From the NCBI GenBank assembly GCA_035760965.1, contig DASTRY010000094.1, positions 30,284 to 94,283 on the forward strand: a DNA stretch of 64,000 nucleotides, given 5' to 3'. A program made the position numbers and the translations under genes. This stretch comes from JADGHX01 sp035760965 (lineage in GTDB: Bacteria; Pseudomonadota; Gammaproteobacteria; Steroidobacterales; Steroidobacteraceae). A model generated the notes under the pieces. The model had not been told where the DNA came from, searched no databases, and saw nothing but the letters and a program-made list of their open reading frames with translations. Each line of letters opens with the position of its first letter. Position 1 is the first letter of the stretch. Below, piece by piece: positions 53,270-63,410 of the stretch.

Positions 53270-54409
53270 CTATGCGGGCTTCAAGAAGTCGCTGCCCGCA
53301 TCGATGCGCCGCTCGAGCGGCACGCAGTAGATATCGATCGGGGTCTTGCGGCCGCGCAGCGTCATCGGCGGTAGCTCGAGCGCGCCGATGTCGACGCCGC
53401 GCTCGTCCAGCGAACGTTTGAACGTGCGCGAGAACAGCATCTCACCCGCCCGCGCGCGCTGGCACAGTCGCGACGCGACGTTCACGGTGTCCCCGATGAT
53501 GGTGTAGTTCATGTACGCCGCGGAGCCGACGTTGCCGGCGACGACATCGCCCTCGTTGATGCCGATGCCGAGGCCCGCGTCGATGTCGTGCTGCTCGCGC
53601 CAGGTGTCCGCGAGGACGGCGAAGCGGTCCAGCATCTCGCGCGCCGTGCGCACTGCGCGCTCCGGCGCGTCCGGCTGCGCGACGGGTACGCCGAAGCCCA
53701 CCATCAAGCAATCGCCGGCCATGTGAAAGATGGTGCCGTCGTGCTTGAACGTGACGTCCGTGAGCAGCGAGAAATATTCGTTCAGCAGCGTGACCACCGA
53801 ATCGGGGCTCAGCCGCTCGGCGATGCTCGTGAAGCCGCGCAGGTCGGCGAAGAGGACCACGGCGTGCGCGCGCAGGTCGTAGCCCGCGAGCAGCGTGCTG
53901 CGCAGGTGCGCGTCATCGAGAATGCGATCGGCAAGCCGCGGCGACAGATAGCGCCGGAACATCTGCCGCAGGTCTTCGCGGCGGCGGATCTCTTCGCCGA
54001 GCTGTGAGGCAGCGAGCTCGCGCCGCGCGGCGCTGGCGCGCACGAGCGTCTCGATGCGCGTCCGCAGGAGCTCGCGGCTGATGTCGCCCGAAACGAAATC
54101 GTCCGCACCGGCGGCGAGCGCAGCGGCACGTCCGCGCGAGGATCGTCCGAGCACTACCACCGGCACGAGCACGGTGCGCGGGTGCTGCTTCAGCGAGCGG
54201 CAGAACTCGATTCCCGGTTCATCGGGCTCGGAAGCGACGACGATCACATCGGGAGCGAGGTCGCCGATGCGACTGAGGTTCTCGTCCGGAAGCTGGATGA
54301 CGCTGACCCTGAAATCCAGACCGTCGTCGTCTTCGGCGGCCAGCTGTGCCAGCGCCGCCGCGCGTTCACCGGCGGCCAGCACGTGCAATGTCAAGGTTTC
54401 TACCGACAC
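53270..54409 (-). CDS. Class III adenylate/guanylate cyclase with degenerate receiver domain
   Basis: A 379-residue protein. Residues 1-120 look like a CheY fold but lack the acidic pair, the phospho-acceptor (Ala59 where Asp is expected) and the Lys. A linker helix (about 125-170) leads to the cyclase domain: FADLRGFTS (metal D189), AGDCLMVGFG (metal D233), and MNYTIIGDTVNVASR. In the 'K..GD' motif the adenine-selecting Lys is His229 (FHMAGD), so nucleotide preference is uncertain. Likely cytosolic; probably regulated other than by phosphorylation. Confidence 0.88.
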   Translation of the reverse strand: MSVETLTLHVLAAGERAAALAQLAAEDDDGLDFRVSVIQLPDENLSRIGDLAPDVIVVASEPDEPGIEFCRSLKQHPRTVLVPVVVLGRSSRGRAAALAAGADDFVSGDISRELLRTRIETLVRASAARRELAASQLGEEIRRREDLRQMFRRYLSPRLADRILDDAHLRSTLLAGYDLRAHAVVLFADLRGFTSIAERLSPDSVVTLLNEYFSLLTDVTFKHDGTIFHMAGDCLMVGFGVPVAQPDAPERAVRTAREMLDRFAVLADTWREQHDIDAGLGIGINEGDVVAGNVGSAAYMNYTIIGDTVNVASRLCQRARAGEMLFSRTFKRSLDERGVDIGALELPPMTLRGRKTPIDIYCVPLERRIDAGSDFLKPA

Positions 54410-54641
54410 ACGGGGAAAGGGGGCGTTCAGCTCTTGTGGGCGCGAAGTCTAGCATGCGCGGCCCTCTGCACGGCGAGGTCGCTTTTTACCGTCAGCGCTC
54501 TCGCGGCAAGCTCGACCGTCTGTGGACACTCGGCGGCCCTGTACGGCGATGGCGGCGCGATAGCCACGATTTCACGCCGACGTCACAATGGCCGGCAACC
54601 GCGCTGCGGAGGCGGGCAATTTGCATAATCGACACGATCGT

Positions 54642-56129
54642 ATGACTTGCGGTGAACGCGGCTCACGCGCGCCGCGTGCGGCCGGGACGCTGGTCTTGGC
54701 GCTGCTCGCTTCGCTATCCCGTCCGGCACACGCCGACTGGGAGCAGCTCGCCGACTTGGAGCACCGTGGCGCGCGCGTCACAGCCGCGGCGGTCGACCTT
54801 GCCGAGAACCGCGTGCTCTCGGGATTGAACGCGGGATCGCGGCTGACGCCGGCATCCCTCACGAAGCTCACGTTGGCGGCGGCCGCCCTCGAAACGTGGC
54901 CGGCCGACAAGGCCTTCAAGACTCAGCTGCAGAGCGCGGCCAAGATCGAAAAAGGCGAGCTGCAGGGCGACCTCGTCCTGCAGGGCGCGGGCGATCCCTC
55001 GCTCGACGATCACGCGCTCTGGAGTCTCGCGGCGCAGCTGCGCGGCTCGGGCGTGACTGCGGTTCGCGGGCGGCTGATCGTCAACTCGTCGCCCTTCGGG
55101 CTCGTCGCGTGCGAGACGGAGGACCGATGCAAAGCGCTCGAGCGCAGCGACACCGCGTACAACGCGCCGCTCTCCGCGATCGGAGTGGACTTCGGCAACT
55201 GGTGCATCAGCGTGCGACCGGCAACGCCCGGAGCGCCTGCGGCCGTGCGGGGCTGCGGCGTCGCGACGCTGCCCATGAGCATCGAAGGCACCATCGAGAC
55301 GGTGAGCGCGAGCGCGCGCCAGACCTTCTGGGTCGAGCGCGTCACCCGCAACGGCGCGGATGTGCTGCGCGTCGGCGGGAATATTCCGGTGGATCGCGGG
55401 CAGGAGCTGTATCGCTCGATGTCCAACCCGGCGCAGGGCGTCGGGCTGCTGTTCCGGCAGACGCTGCGTGAGATCGGCATTCGGATGGACGGGGCGGTCG
55501 AAGTCACGGCGTCGACGCTTCCCGAGAAGCTCGAGATCCTCGCGGAATACGAGGGGCTCACGCTGCGTGAGCAGCTCGGACGCATGCTGCGGTTCTCGAA
55601 CAACTACATCGCGGACGTGCTGACCCTCAACCTTGCCGCCGAGCGCGCCGGGCAGCCGCCTGCGCGGCTGTCCAGCGCGGGTACCGTGCTCGCCGACTTC
55701 GTGAGCCGCGCGCAGCGCTCCGTTCGGTTCGCGGCGCTCGAAACGGCGCCGTCGATCCTGAGCGGCAGCGGGCTCACGCCCGAGAACCTGCTGTCGGCAA
55801 ATGACCTCGTGGCTCTGCTGGCGTATCAGTATCGAGACTCGCGCCACTTTCCCGCGTTCTACGGCGGGCTCACGGTGCCGCGCGATGCGCCGTTCCAGTT
55901 CCTGCGCAACGGTTCGCCCGAGTGGCTCGATCGTGTCGCGCTCAAGACGGGCACGATGGAGCTGCCGCACTCGGTGTGCGGCGTGGCCGGGTACATGCGC
56001 AAGCGGGACAACGGCTGGCTCGCGTTCGCAGTCATCGTGAACGGCGGGCCGCAGATGGTGCACGTGCCAATCGCAAGCGCGATGACGGCCATCCGGACCG
56101 ACCTGGAAGAAATACTTGCGAAGTACTAG
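54642..56129 (+). CDS. dacB: D-alanyl-D-alanine carboxypeptidase/endopeptidase (PBP4, DacB)
   Basis: Periplasmic class C penicillin-binding protein that trims or cleaves peptidoglycan peptides. The 495-residue protein has a signal peptide (cleavage near 31), and the three active-site motifs S72-L-T-K75, S319-N-N321 and K435-T-G, with the large PBP4 insert between the first two. ATG 54642 gives the shortest plausible leader; an in-frame upstream ATG at 54588 exists. Confidence 0.95.
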   Translation: MTCGERGSRAPRAAGTLVLALLASLSRPAHADWEQLADLEHRGARVTAAAVDLAENRVLSGLNAGSRLTPASLTKLTLAAAALETWPADKAFKTQLQSAAKIEKGELQGDLVLQGAGDPSLDDHALWSLAAQLRGSGVTAVRGRLIVNSSPFGLVACETEDRCKALERSDTAYNAPLSAIGVDFGNWCISVRPATPGAPAAVRGCGVATLPMSIEGTIETVSASARQTFWVERVTRNGADVLRVGGNIPVDRGQELYRSMSNPAQGVGLLFRQTLREIGIRMDGAVEVTASTLPEKLEILAEYEGLTLREQLGRMLRFSNNYIADVLTLNLAAERAGQPPARLSSAGTVLADFVSRAQRSVRFAALETAPSILSGSGLTPENLLSANDLVALLAYQYRDSRHFPAFYGGLTVPRDAPFQFLRNGSPEWLDRVALKTGTMELPHSVCGVAGYMRKRDNGWLAFAVIVNGGPQMVHVPIASAMTAIRTDLEEILAKY

Positions 56130-56239
56130 GGGCTAGGGCCGACGGTCGCGCGCCACTCTCGCGGAGCCGGCGTGCGCTTCGCACTCGCTCGCGAGCGCCG
56201 CGCGCGCCGATAGCGCGCAGGTGAGGGCCCGGCGCAGGG

Positions 56240-57027
<788 letters not shown>

Positions 57028-57031
<4 letters not shown>

Positions 57032-57948
57032 CGCGTATGCACCAGGCTGACGAAGATGTCCTCGAGCGAGCTCTCGCGCGTGTTCAGGTCCTTGAAGCCG
57101 ATGCCGAGCTCGACGAGCCTGCGCAGCAGCGCCGAAATGGATTCCGATTGCTGCGCGTCGAAGGTGAACACCAGCTCCGTGCCGTCGCTCTTCAGCTCGA
57201 GCGGCCACTCCGCGAGCGCGGTCGGAATGGTCGCCATGCGCTCCTGCAGATGCAGGATGAGCTGGCGCTTGCCGAGCTTCTTCATGAGCGTCGTCTTCTC
57301 GTCGACGACGATCAGCTCGCCCTTGTTGATGACCCCGACGCGGTCCGCCATCTCCTCGGCCTCTTCGATGTAGTGCGTCGTGAGGATGATCGTGACGCCG
57401 TTCTTGCGCAGGCCGAGAACGAGATTCCACATGTCCCGGCGCAGCTCGACGTCCACACCGGCCGTCGGCTCATCGAGAAACAGGATCTCCGGCTCGTGCG
57501 CGAGGGCCTTCGCGATCATCACGCGCCGCTTCATGCCGCCCGAGAGCGTCACGATCTTGTCCTTGCGCTTGTCCCACAGCGACAGATCGCGCAGCACCTT
57601 CTCGCAGAAAGCCGCGTTCGGTGCGTGCCCGAAGAGGCCGCGGCTGAACGTGACGGTCGCCCAGACCGACTCGAACGTGTCGGTCGCCAGCTCCTGGGGC
57701 ACGAGCCCGATCTTCGAGCGCGCGGCCCGATAGTCGCGCTGGATGTCGTACCCGTCGGCGAGCACCTTGCCGCTCGTCGGCGTGACGATGCCGCAAACGA
57801 TGTTGATGAGCGTGGTCTTGCCGGCGCCGTTCGGGCCGAGCAGGGCGAAGATCTCGCCCTTGCGGATCTCGAGATCGATGCCCTTCAGCGCCTGCAGGCC
57901 GGATGCGTACGATTTGGTGAGATTGGAGATCGAGAGGACCGCCGTCAT
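57028..57948 (-). CDS. ABC-2 transporter ATP-binding protein
   Basis: A 306-residue ATPase. Walker A GPNGAGKTT, signature LSGGMKRR, Walker B EILFLDEPTAGVD and the H-loop THYIEEAEEM are intact. A C-terminal extension of about 80 residues follows the nucleotide domain, as in other ABC-2 ATPases. Partner of the permease. Confidence 0.96.
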
Positions 57949-57976
57949 GCGGCGCGCACCTTAGCACACGGCCGTC

Positions 57977-58027
57977 AGGCGCATGAACTCGCGGCGCCAG
58001 GCGCATGAGCTCGCGGCCCGAGGCGCA
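57977..58027. repeat. 22-bp tandem repeat, about 2.3 copies
   Basis: AGGCGCATGAACTCGCGG and its near-copy AGGCGCATGAGCTCGCGG start at 57977 and 57999, with a partial third (AGGCGCA) at 58021. It fills the gap between the ABC operon start and the FAH gene end. Confidence 0.8.
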
Positions 58028-58052
58028 CACACGCTCGCAACGGATCGTCGCT

Positions 58053-59006
58053 TCAAGTGCTCGCTTCGCCGGCACACGACGTGCGCAACACGCCCAAGCC
58101 GGGCGCGCTGCCTTCCATCACGTCGCCGGGTTTCAGGAACCGCTGATAGCGAAAGCCGCAGCCCGCGGGCGTGCCCGTGCAGATGACGTCGCCGGGCAGG
58201 AGCTGCGCGTATTTCGAGATGTATTCGATCTGAGCCGCGATGTCGAACAGCATGTCGCCGACGAGCTCGTCCTGCATGACCTCGCCGTTCAGACGAAAGG
58301 TCAGCCGTAGCGCATACGGATCGGGGACGAACGCTGCAGGAACGATGTACGGCCCGAGCGGCAGAAATCCCGGGGCGTTCTTCGACTGGAGCCAGTCGGA
58401 CCCGAGTCGCGGCAGATCCGGCCGCACGACGAGGTCGCGAGCCGTGATGTCGTTGGCGAGCGTGTAGCCTGCGACGTAGCTCATCGCCTCCGCGCGCGCG
58501 ATGCGACGTCCGGCCCGGCCGATGACGACCGCGAGCTCGAGCTCCCAGTCGAGCCGCTGCGCCTCATGGGGAAGCGTGAGCGGCTCGTCCGGGCCGATCA
58601 CCGTGCTCGGCAACTTGAGGCACACATAAGGCGGCGATCGCAGGCGTTCCGCGATGGCCTGCGCGGCGCGTGCGCGACATTCGGGTGTGTCCGGCTCGCC
58701 GAGCCGGAGTTTCGATCCCGGGTCGCGTACCGTATCGAGAATGTGGCTTCGATAGTTCGCGATCGTACAGAAGACCTGTCGCGGCATTTCGAGAGGCGCG
58801 TGGACGCGCAGCTCTCGCATGTCGACGCTCTCGGCGGCACGATCCGCCTCGGCGAGGCGGCAGAGCTCGGTGAAGTTACGGTCCCAGCTGGAGAGGATCG
58901 CGAGCACCGACTCGAAGCCGTCGAGCCGCACGACGCGCTCCCCGAGCGCGAGGCCCGGGAAGGGCGCCGCACCGCTGCGCGAGAACGTTCCGAGCCCGAA
59001 TTTCAT
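58053..59006 (-). CDS. Fumarylacetoacetate hydrolase family protein
   Basis: A 317-residue FAH-fold enzyme. Metal-binding acids appear in LDWELELAVVIG and NDITARDLVVRP; LLPGDVICTGTPAGCGF is the family C-terminal motif. In homoprotocatechuate clusters two FAH-fold activities (decarboxylase, isomerase) are needed, often as HpaG1/HpaG2; this gene, divergent from the isomerase gene, could be one of them. It could instead be a hydrolase of another acyl-pyruvate. Confidence 0.88.
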   Translation of the reverse strand: MKFGLGTFSRSGAAPFPGLALGERVVRLDGFESVLAILSSWDRNFTELCRLAEADRAAESVDMRELRVHAPLEMPRQVFCTIANYRSHILDTVRDPGSKLRLGEPDTPECRARAAQAIAERLRSPPYVCLKLPSTVIGPDEPLTLPHEAQRLDWELELAVVIGRAGRRIARAEAMSYVAGYTLANDITARDLVVRPDLPRLGSDWLQSKNAPGFLPLGPYIVPAAFVPDPYALRLTFRLNGEVMQDELVGDMLFDIAAQIEYISKYAQLLPGDVICTGTPAGCGFRYQRFLKPGDVMEGSAPGLGVLRTSCAGEAST

Positions 59007-59031
59007 CCGCCGAGTAGCCTCCGTGGGGGCA

Positions 59032-59053
59032 GATGATTATGATGTTAATTATC
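59032..59053. promoter_or_regulatory. Candidate MarR operator in the FAH/hpaF divergent gap
   Basis: GAT-x-ATTA (59032-59039) faces TAAT-x-ATC (59046-59053), a 22-bp A/T-rich palindrome in a 64-bp gap. Size and symmetry fit MarR-family sites. The regulator gene is at 62794. The site also overlaps where promoters of both divergent genes must lie. Confidence 0.5.
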
Positions 59054-59070
59054 TCCACGGCCAACCCGTC

Positions 59071-59463
59071 ATGCCGCACGCGATCATCGAATATTCGGCG
59101 AATCTGGAAGCCCAGATCGACTTTCCGCGCTTCCTCACGGCGCTGCGGGACGCGGCGCTCGCCACCGGTGTGTTCCCCATCGGCGGGGTGCGGGTGCGCG
59201 CGTACCGCGCGGATCACTACGTCATCGCGGACGGCCATCCGGACAACGCTTTCGTCCACATCATGCTGCGGGTCGGGCATGGCCGGGATCTCGCCACGCG
59301 CAAGCGCGCATGCGAGGCCATCTTCGCCGCGGTCTGCGCGCAGCTCGCGGACCTCTACGCGCGCATTCCCCTCGGGATTTCGCTCGAGATGCAGGAGGTG
59401 GACGAGGTGCTGACTTTCAAGCAGAACAATCTGCACGAGTACGTGAAGAGGCGACAGGTATGA
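59071..59463 (+). CDS. hpaF: 5-carboxymethyl-2-hydroxymuconate isomerase
   Basis: Tautomerises CHM in homoprotocatechuate degradation. The 130-residue protein belongs to the tautomerase-like CHMI family. Pro1 after Met (MPHAIIEYSANLE) is the expected catalytic base, and PIGGVRVRAYRADHYVIADG and VDEVLTFKQNNLHEYV are family segments. Its stop overlaps the next ATG (ATGA). Confidence 0.9.
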   Translation: MPHAIIEYSANLEAQIDFPRFLTALRDAALATGVFPIGGVRVRAYRADHYVIADGHPDNAFVHIMLRVGHGRDLATRKRACEAIFAAVCAQLADLYARIPLGISLEMQEVDEVLTFKQNNLHEYVKRRQV

Positions 59464-61019
59464 GCAGTGCACACGCGCACGCGCCGGGCGGCGCAGCCGC
59501 AGCGGACGCGCTCGCGGCGAACATCGCGAAGGCGAGCGGCTATCTCCAGCGGTTTCGCGACCAGCCGCTCGGGCACTTCATTGCGGGCAAGGCCGAGCGC
59601 GGCTCCGGGCGCGAGCTCGTCGACAACGTCTCGCCGGTCGACTCGCGCGTGATCAACCAAGTGGCGTGCGGCGATGAGCGCGACGTGCACGCCGCGGCCA
59701 CGGCCGCACAGCAGGCGTTTCCGGCGTGGCGCGCCAAGTCCGGCGACGAGCGCCGTGCGATCCTGCACAAGATCGCGGACCTCATCGAGTCCCGGCGCGA
59801 AGAGATCGCGCTCGTCGAATGCATGGACACCGGGCAGCCGCTGCGCTTCATGAGCGGCGCCGCGCTGCGCGCCGCCGAGAACTTTCGCTTCTTCGCGGAT
59901 CGTGCGCCCGGCGCGGCGGATGGCCTGTCGCTGCCGGCGGCCGAGCACATGAACTACACGGTGCGCCAACCGATCGGGCCGGTCGCCATCATCACGCCGT
60001 GGAACACGCCGTTCATGCTGTCGACCTGGAAGATCGCGCCGGCGCTGGCGGCGGGCTGTACCGTCGTGCACAAACCGGCGGAGTGGAGCCCGCTCACCGC
60101 GATGCTGCTCGCGGAGATCATGACGGAAGCGGGCGTGCCGGCGGGCGTCGTGAATCTCGTCAACGGCGTCGGGGAAAAGACGGGCAAGCTGCTCACCGAG
60201 CATCCGGCCATCAAGGCCACCGCGTTCATCGGCGAGTCGCGCACCGGCAGCCTCATCATGAGCCAGGGTGCGCCGACGTTGAAGCGTGTGCACCTCGAGC
60301 TCGGAGGCAAGAATCCGGTCATCGTGTTCGACGATGCGGCGCTCGATCGGGCGCTCGATGCCGTCGTGTTCATGATCTATAGCTTGAACGGCGAGCGCTG
60401 CACGTCGTCGAGCCGACTGCTCGTGCAGCGCTCGATCTACGATCAGTTCGTGGCACGCGTCGCCGAACGCGTGAAGAAGCTCAAAGTCGGCCATCCGCTC
60501 GATCCCGCCACCGAGATCGGCCCGCTGATCCACCAGCGCCATCTCGACAAGGTGCTGAGCTACTTCGGCATCGCGCGCGAAGATGGTGCGGAGATTCGCG
60601 TCGGCGGCGCGCGAGCGCAGGTCGTGCAGGGCGGCTATTTCGTGCAGCCGACGCTGTTCGCGAATGCGACGAACAGCATGCGCATCGCGCGCGAGGAAAT
60701 CTTCGGTCCGGTACTGACGGCCATCCCGTTCGCGGACGAGGCCGAGGCGCTGGCGATCGCGAACGACACGCCGTACGGCCTCACCGCCTACATCTGGACG
60801 AACGATTCCGGGCGTGCCTTCCGCATGGCGCACGGCGTGGAGGCCGGCATGGTCTGGGTGAACTCCGAGAACAATCGCCATCTGCCGACGCCGTTCGGCG
60901 GCATGAAAGCGAGCGGCATCGGGCGCGACGGCGGCGACTACAGCTTCGACTTCTACATGGAGACGAAGAACATCTGCATGGCTCACGGCACGCATCGTGT
61001 GCCGAAGCTCGGCGTCTGA
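59460..61019 (+). CDS. hpaE: 5-carboxymethyl-2-hydroxymuconate semialdehyde dehydrogenase
   Basis: An aldehyde dehydrogenase of 519 residues that oxidises the ring-cleavage semialdehyde with NAD+. Catalytic Cys314 in NGERCTSSSR and Glu in HLELGGKNP are present, as are PWNTPFMLSTWKIAPALAAG and EEIFGPV. Assignment to HpaE rests on its place directly after the isomerase and on overall resemblance; close relatives act on other semialdehydes. Confidence 0.88.
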   Translation: MSSAHAHAPGGAAAADALAANIAKASGYLQRFRDQPLGHFIAGKAERGSGRELVDNVSPVDSRVINQVACGDERDVHAAATAAQQAFPAWRAKSGDERRAILHKIADLIESRREEIALVECMDTGQPLRFMSGAALRAAENFRFFADRAPGAADGLSLPAAEHMNYTVRQPIGPVAIITPWNTPFMLSTWKIAPALAAGCTVVHKPAEWSPLTAMLLAEIMTEAGVPAGVVNLVNGVGEKTGKLLTEHPAIKATAFIGESRTGSLIMSQGAPTLKRVHLELGGKNPVIVFDDAALDRALDAVVFMIYSLNGERCTSSSRLLVQRSIYDQFVARVAERVKKLKVGHPLDPATEIGPLIHQRHLDKVLSYFGIAREDGAEIRVGGARAQVVQGGYFVQPTLFANATNSMRIAREEIFGPVLTAIPFADEAEALAIANDTPYGLTAYIWTNDSGRAFRMAHGVEAGMVWVNSENNRHLPTPFGGMKASGIGRDGGDYSFDFYMETKNICMAHGTHRVPKLGV

Positions 61020-61041
61020 GATTCGCGAGAGGACGAGGTCG

Positions 61042-61947
61042 ATGGTACTCGATGCACTGAAGGGTTCGATTCCCCCGCTGATCACGCCGTTTCGCAAAGG
61101 CGAGGTCGACTACGACGCGTACGCGCGGCTCGTGGCGTTCCAGATCGAGAATGGCTCGCACGGCATTCTCGTCAACGGCACGACGTCCGAGCCGTCCACG
61201 CTCACGGTGGACGAGCGCAACAGGCTCGTCGACATCGCGGTGCAAGTCGCGGCGAAGCGCGTGCCAGTGGTGGCCGCGACCGGATCGCAGTCGCTTCTCG
61301 AAACGCGGAAGCTGACGGAGCACGCGGCCCGTGCGGGAGCGGACGCGTTGCTCATCGTGACGCCGTACTACATCAAGCCGCCGCAGCGCGGGCTCGTGGC
61401 GTATTACCTGGAGCTCGCGTTGATTTCGAATCTGCCGTGGATGGTCTACCACATCCCCGGCCGCACGGCCGTGAGTGTCACCATCGACACGCTCAAAGAG
61501 CTGCGGGCCAAGTCGCCGACGTTCGTCGGCATGAAGCACGCGGTGAACGATCTTGGCTTCGTTTCCGAGTGTTTCGCGCACCTCGGGCAGGATTTCAAGG
61601 TCTTCGTCGGGCTCGAGGAGCTCAGCTTTCCGATGATGGCGGTCGGCGCGTGCGGCCTCATGAACGCCGTCGGCAATCTGCAGCCGCGCATCCTCGCCGA
61701 TCTTTGCGAAGCGGTGTGGCGGAGCGATCTCGCGCGTGCGCAAGCGCTTCATCACCGACTGTTCGAGATCAATCAGGCCGTGTTCTTCGACACCAACCCG
61801 ATCCCGATCAAGTACATGATGAAGCGGCTCGGCATTCTGCCGGCGAACGAGCATCGCTTGCCGATGGTGCCGGCCACGCCGGAATTGGAGCGGCGGCTCG
61901 ACGGCGTGCTGAAGCGCGCCGGTTTGCTGGAGGAGCACGCCGCGTGA
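61042..61947 (+). CDS. DapA-family aldolase/synthase (Schiff-base lyase)
   Basis: A 301-residue TIM-barrel protein of the DHDPS/NAL superfamily: GILVNGTTSEPSTLT (the GTTSE pyruvate pocket), Y136 and R141 in YHIPGRT, and Schiff-base Lys165 in FVGMKHA. In an aromatic meta-cleavage cluster it probably performs the terminal aldol cleavage, as an alternative to HpaI. It is unlikely to be lysine-pathway DapA. The next gene's GTG overlaps its stop. Confidence 0.85.
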   Translation: MVLDALKGSIPPLITPFRKGEVDYDAYARLVAFQIENGSHGILVNGTTSEPSTLTVDERNRLVDIAVQVAAKRVPVVAATGSQSLLETRKLTEHAARAGADALLIVTPYYIKPPQRGLVAYYLELALISNLPWMVYHIPGRTAVSVTIDTLKELRAKSPTFVGMKHAVNDLGFVSECFAHLGQDFKVFVGLEELSFPMMAVGACGLMNAVGNLQPRILADLCEAVWRSDLARAQALHHRLFEINQAVFFDTNPIPIKYMMKRLGILPANEHRLPMVPATPELERRLDGVLKRAGLLEEHAA

Positions 61948-62804
61948 AGCTGCTCAACTTTCGCGCCGAAGGTCGCGACAGCTTCGGGATACTCGGCTCC
62001 CGCGGCGTCATGGACCTGGGCGCGCGACTGCGGGGCGGCGCCACCGACATTGCGACGTTCTTGCGTCTCGGTCTGCTCGGTCCGGCGCGCAGTCTCGCGC
62101 GCATGGACGCCGCAGACTACACGCTCGATGAGATCCAGCTGCTGACGCCCACCGGTCGCGGTCTGCGCTACTTCTGCATCGGCGTGAACTATCCGGACCG
62201 CAACGAGGAGTACAAGGACGGCAGCGAACGTCCGAAGTATCCGAGCATTTTCATGCGCTCGCATACGTCGTTCGCCGCGCCCGGCGCGCCCATCGTGCGT
62301 CCGCGCGAGTCCGAGCAGCTCGACTACGAGGGCGAGATCGTCATCGTGATCGGCCAGGGCGGACGGCGCATCCCGGAGGCAAACGCGATGGCGCACGTGT
62401 TCGGCTATTCGTGCGCGAACGAGGGTTCGGTGCGCGACTGGCTGCGGCACTCGAAGTTCAACGTCACGCAAGGCAAGAACTTCGATCGCTCGGGTTCGAT
62501 CGGCCCCTATCTCGTCACTGCCGACGAAGTGGGCAGCGCGCCGCTTCGCGTGACGACGCGCGTCAATGGCGAGCTGCGGCAGGACGACACGAGCGACCGC
62601 ATGATCTTTCGCATGCCGTACCTCATTCACTATCTCTCGACCTTCTGCACGCTCGAGCCCGGCGATGTGATCCTGACGGGAACGCCGAGCGGCGCGGGCG
62701 CGCGCTTCGATCCGCCGCGCTATCTGAAGCCGGGTGACGAGGTGCAGGTCGAAGTCTCCCGCGTCGGAGTGCTCAGCAACAGGGTGGTGGACGATGAGCC
62801 CTAG
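61944..62804 (+). CDS. Fumarylacetoacetate hydrolase family protein (HpaG-like)
   Basis: A 286-residue FAH-fold enzyme beginning at GTG 61944. Family motifs: RYFCIGVNYPDRNEE, QLDYEGEIVIVIGQ (metal Glu), ANEGSVRDW, and LEPGDVILTGTPSGAGA. It has a smaller N-terminal domain than the 58053 protein. In the pathway it would act after the dehydrogenase and isomerase as HpaG-type decarboxylase/isomerase. Confidence 0.88.
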   Translation: MKLLNFRAEGRDSFGILGSRGVMDLGARLRGGATDIATFLRLGLLGPARSLARMDAADYTLDEIQLLTPTGRGLRYFCIGVNYPDRNEEYKDGSERPKYPSIFMRSHTSFAAPGAPIVRPRESEQLDYEGEIVIVIGQGGRRIPEANAMAHVFGYSCANEGSVRDWLRHSKFNVTQGKNFDRSGSIGPYLVTADEVGSAPLRVTTRVNGELRQDDTSDRMIFRMPYLIHYLSTFCTLEPGDVILTGTPSGAGARFDPPRYLKPGDEVQVEVSRVGVLSNRVVDDEP

Positions 62805-63399
62805 GCGATCTCGCAACGGCGGCGGGCAGAGTGAGTCGTCGCGCGCGACGAACGGAAGCGCAGTGCGCGAGCGCGGCGCTCTGGCCAGCCGCGACTTGCC
62901 GATGCGCGCATTCTCGAAGTCACTGCCGATGGAGTTGCTCAAGGCGCGCGAAGCAGTCATGCGCCGCTTCCGTCCCGAGCTGCGCGTTCACGGCGTCACG
63001 GAACAGCAGTGGCGCATCCTGCGAGCGCTGGCGCATGCCGGGCCGCTCGAGGTGAGCGAGCTGGCCGAGGCGACATGCCTGCTCGCGCCGAGCCTCTCGC
63101 GCATCCTGCCGGACATGGAACGGCGCCAGCTCGTCGGCCGCCGGCAAGCGGATTCGGACCTGCGCCGCAGCGTCATCAGCCTCGAGCGCAAAGGGTTGCG
63201 GCTGATCGCCATGCACGCGCCCACCGCCGAACGGATCTACGATGAGATCGCGCAGCAGTTCGGTCCGGCGAAGCTCGCGCAGTTGTTCGCGCTCCTGCAC
63301 GAGCTCGAGCAGACGCTGAGCGCGCACGACGATGCACCATCCACCAGCACACGTTCTCGTACTCGCTCGCGCGCGCCGACGGCGCGTCGGGCACGCTGA
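62794..63399 (+). CDS. MarR family transcriptional regulator (HpaR-like)
   Basis: A 201-residue protein, longer than HpaR (about 149) through an N-terminal Ser/Arg/Gly-rich tail (about 35 residues) and a C-terminal basic tail. MarR core: LMELLKAREAVMRRFRPELRV-type, VTEQQWRILRALAHAG, LEVSELAEATCLLAPSLSRI and RRQADSDLRRSVISL (wing). The HpaR resemblance is moderate. ATG 62794 overlaps the FAH gene by 11 bp; an internal ATG at 62902 starts closer to the core. Likely represses the cluster until an aromatic or its CoA ligand binds. Confidence 0.85.
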   Translation: MSPRRSRNGGGQSESSRATNGSAVRERGALASRDLPMRAFSKSLPMELLKAREAVMRRFRPELRVHGVTEQQWRILRALAHAGPLEVSELAEATCLLAPSLSRILPDMERRQLVGRRQADSDLRRSVISLERKGLRLIAMHAPTAERIYDEIAQQFGPAKLAQLFALLHELEQTLSAHDDAPSTSTRSRTRSRAPTARRAR

Positions 63400-63410
63400 C
63401 ATCGACACCT

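Noticed and set aside
59355..61097. 580-codon minus-strand frame opposite hpaE
   Set aside because: Antisense to a well-marked aldehyde dehydrogenase; no domain features.
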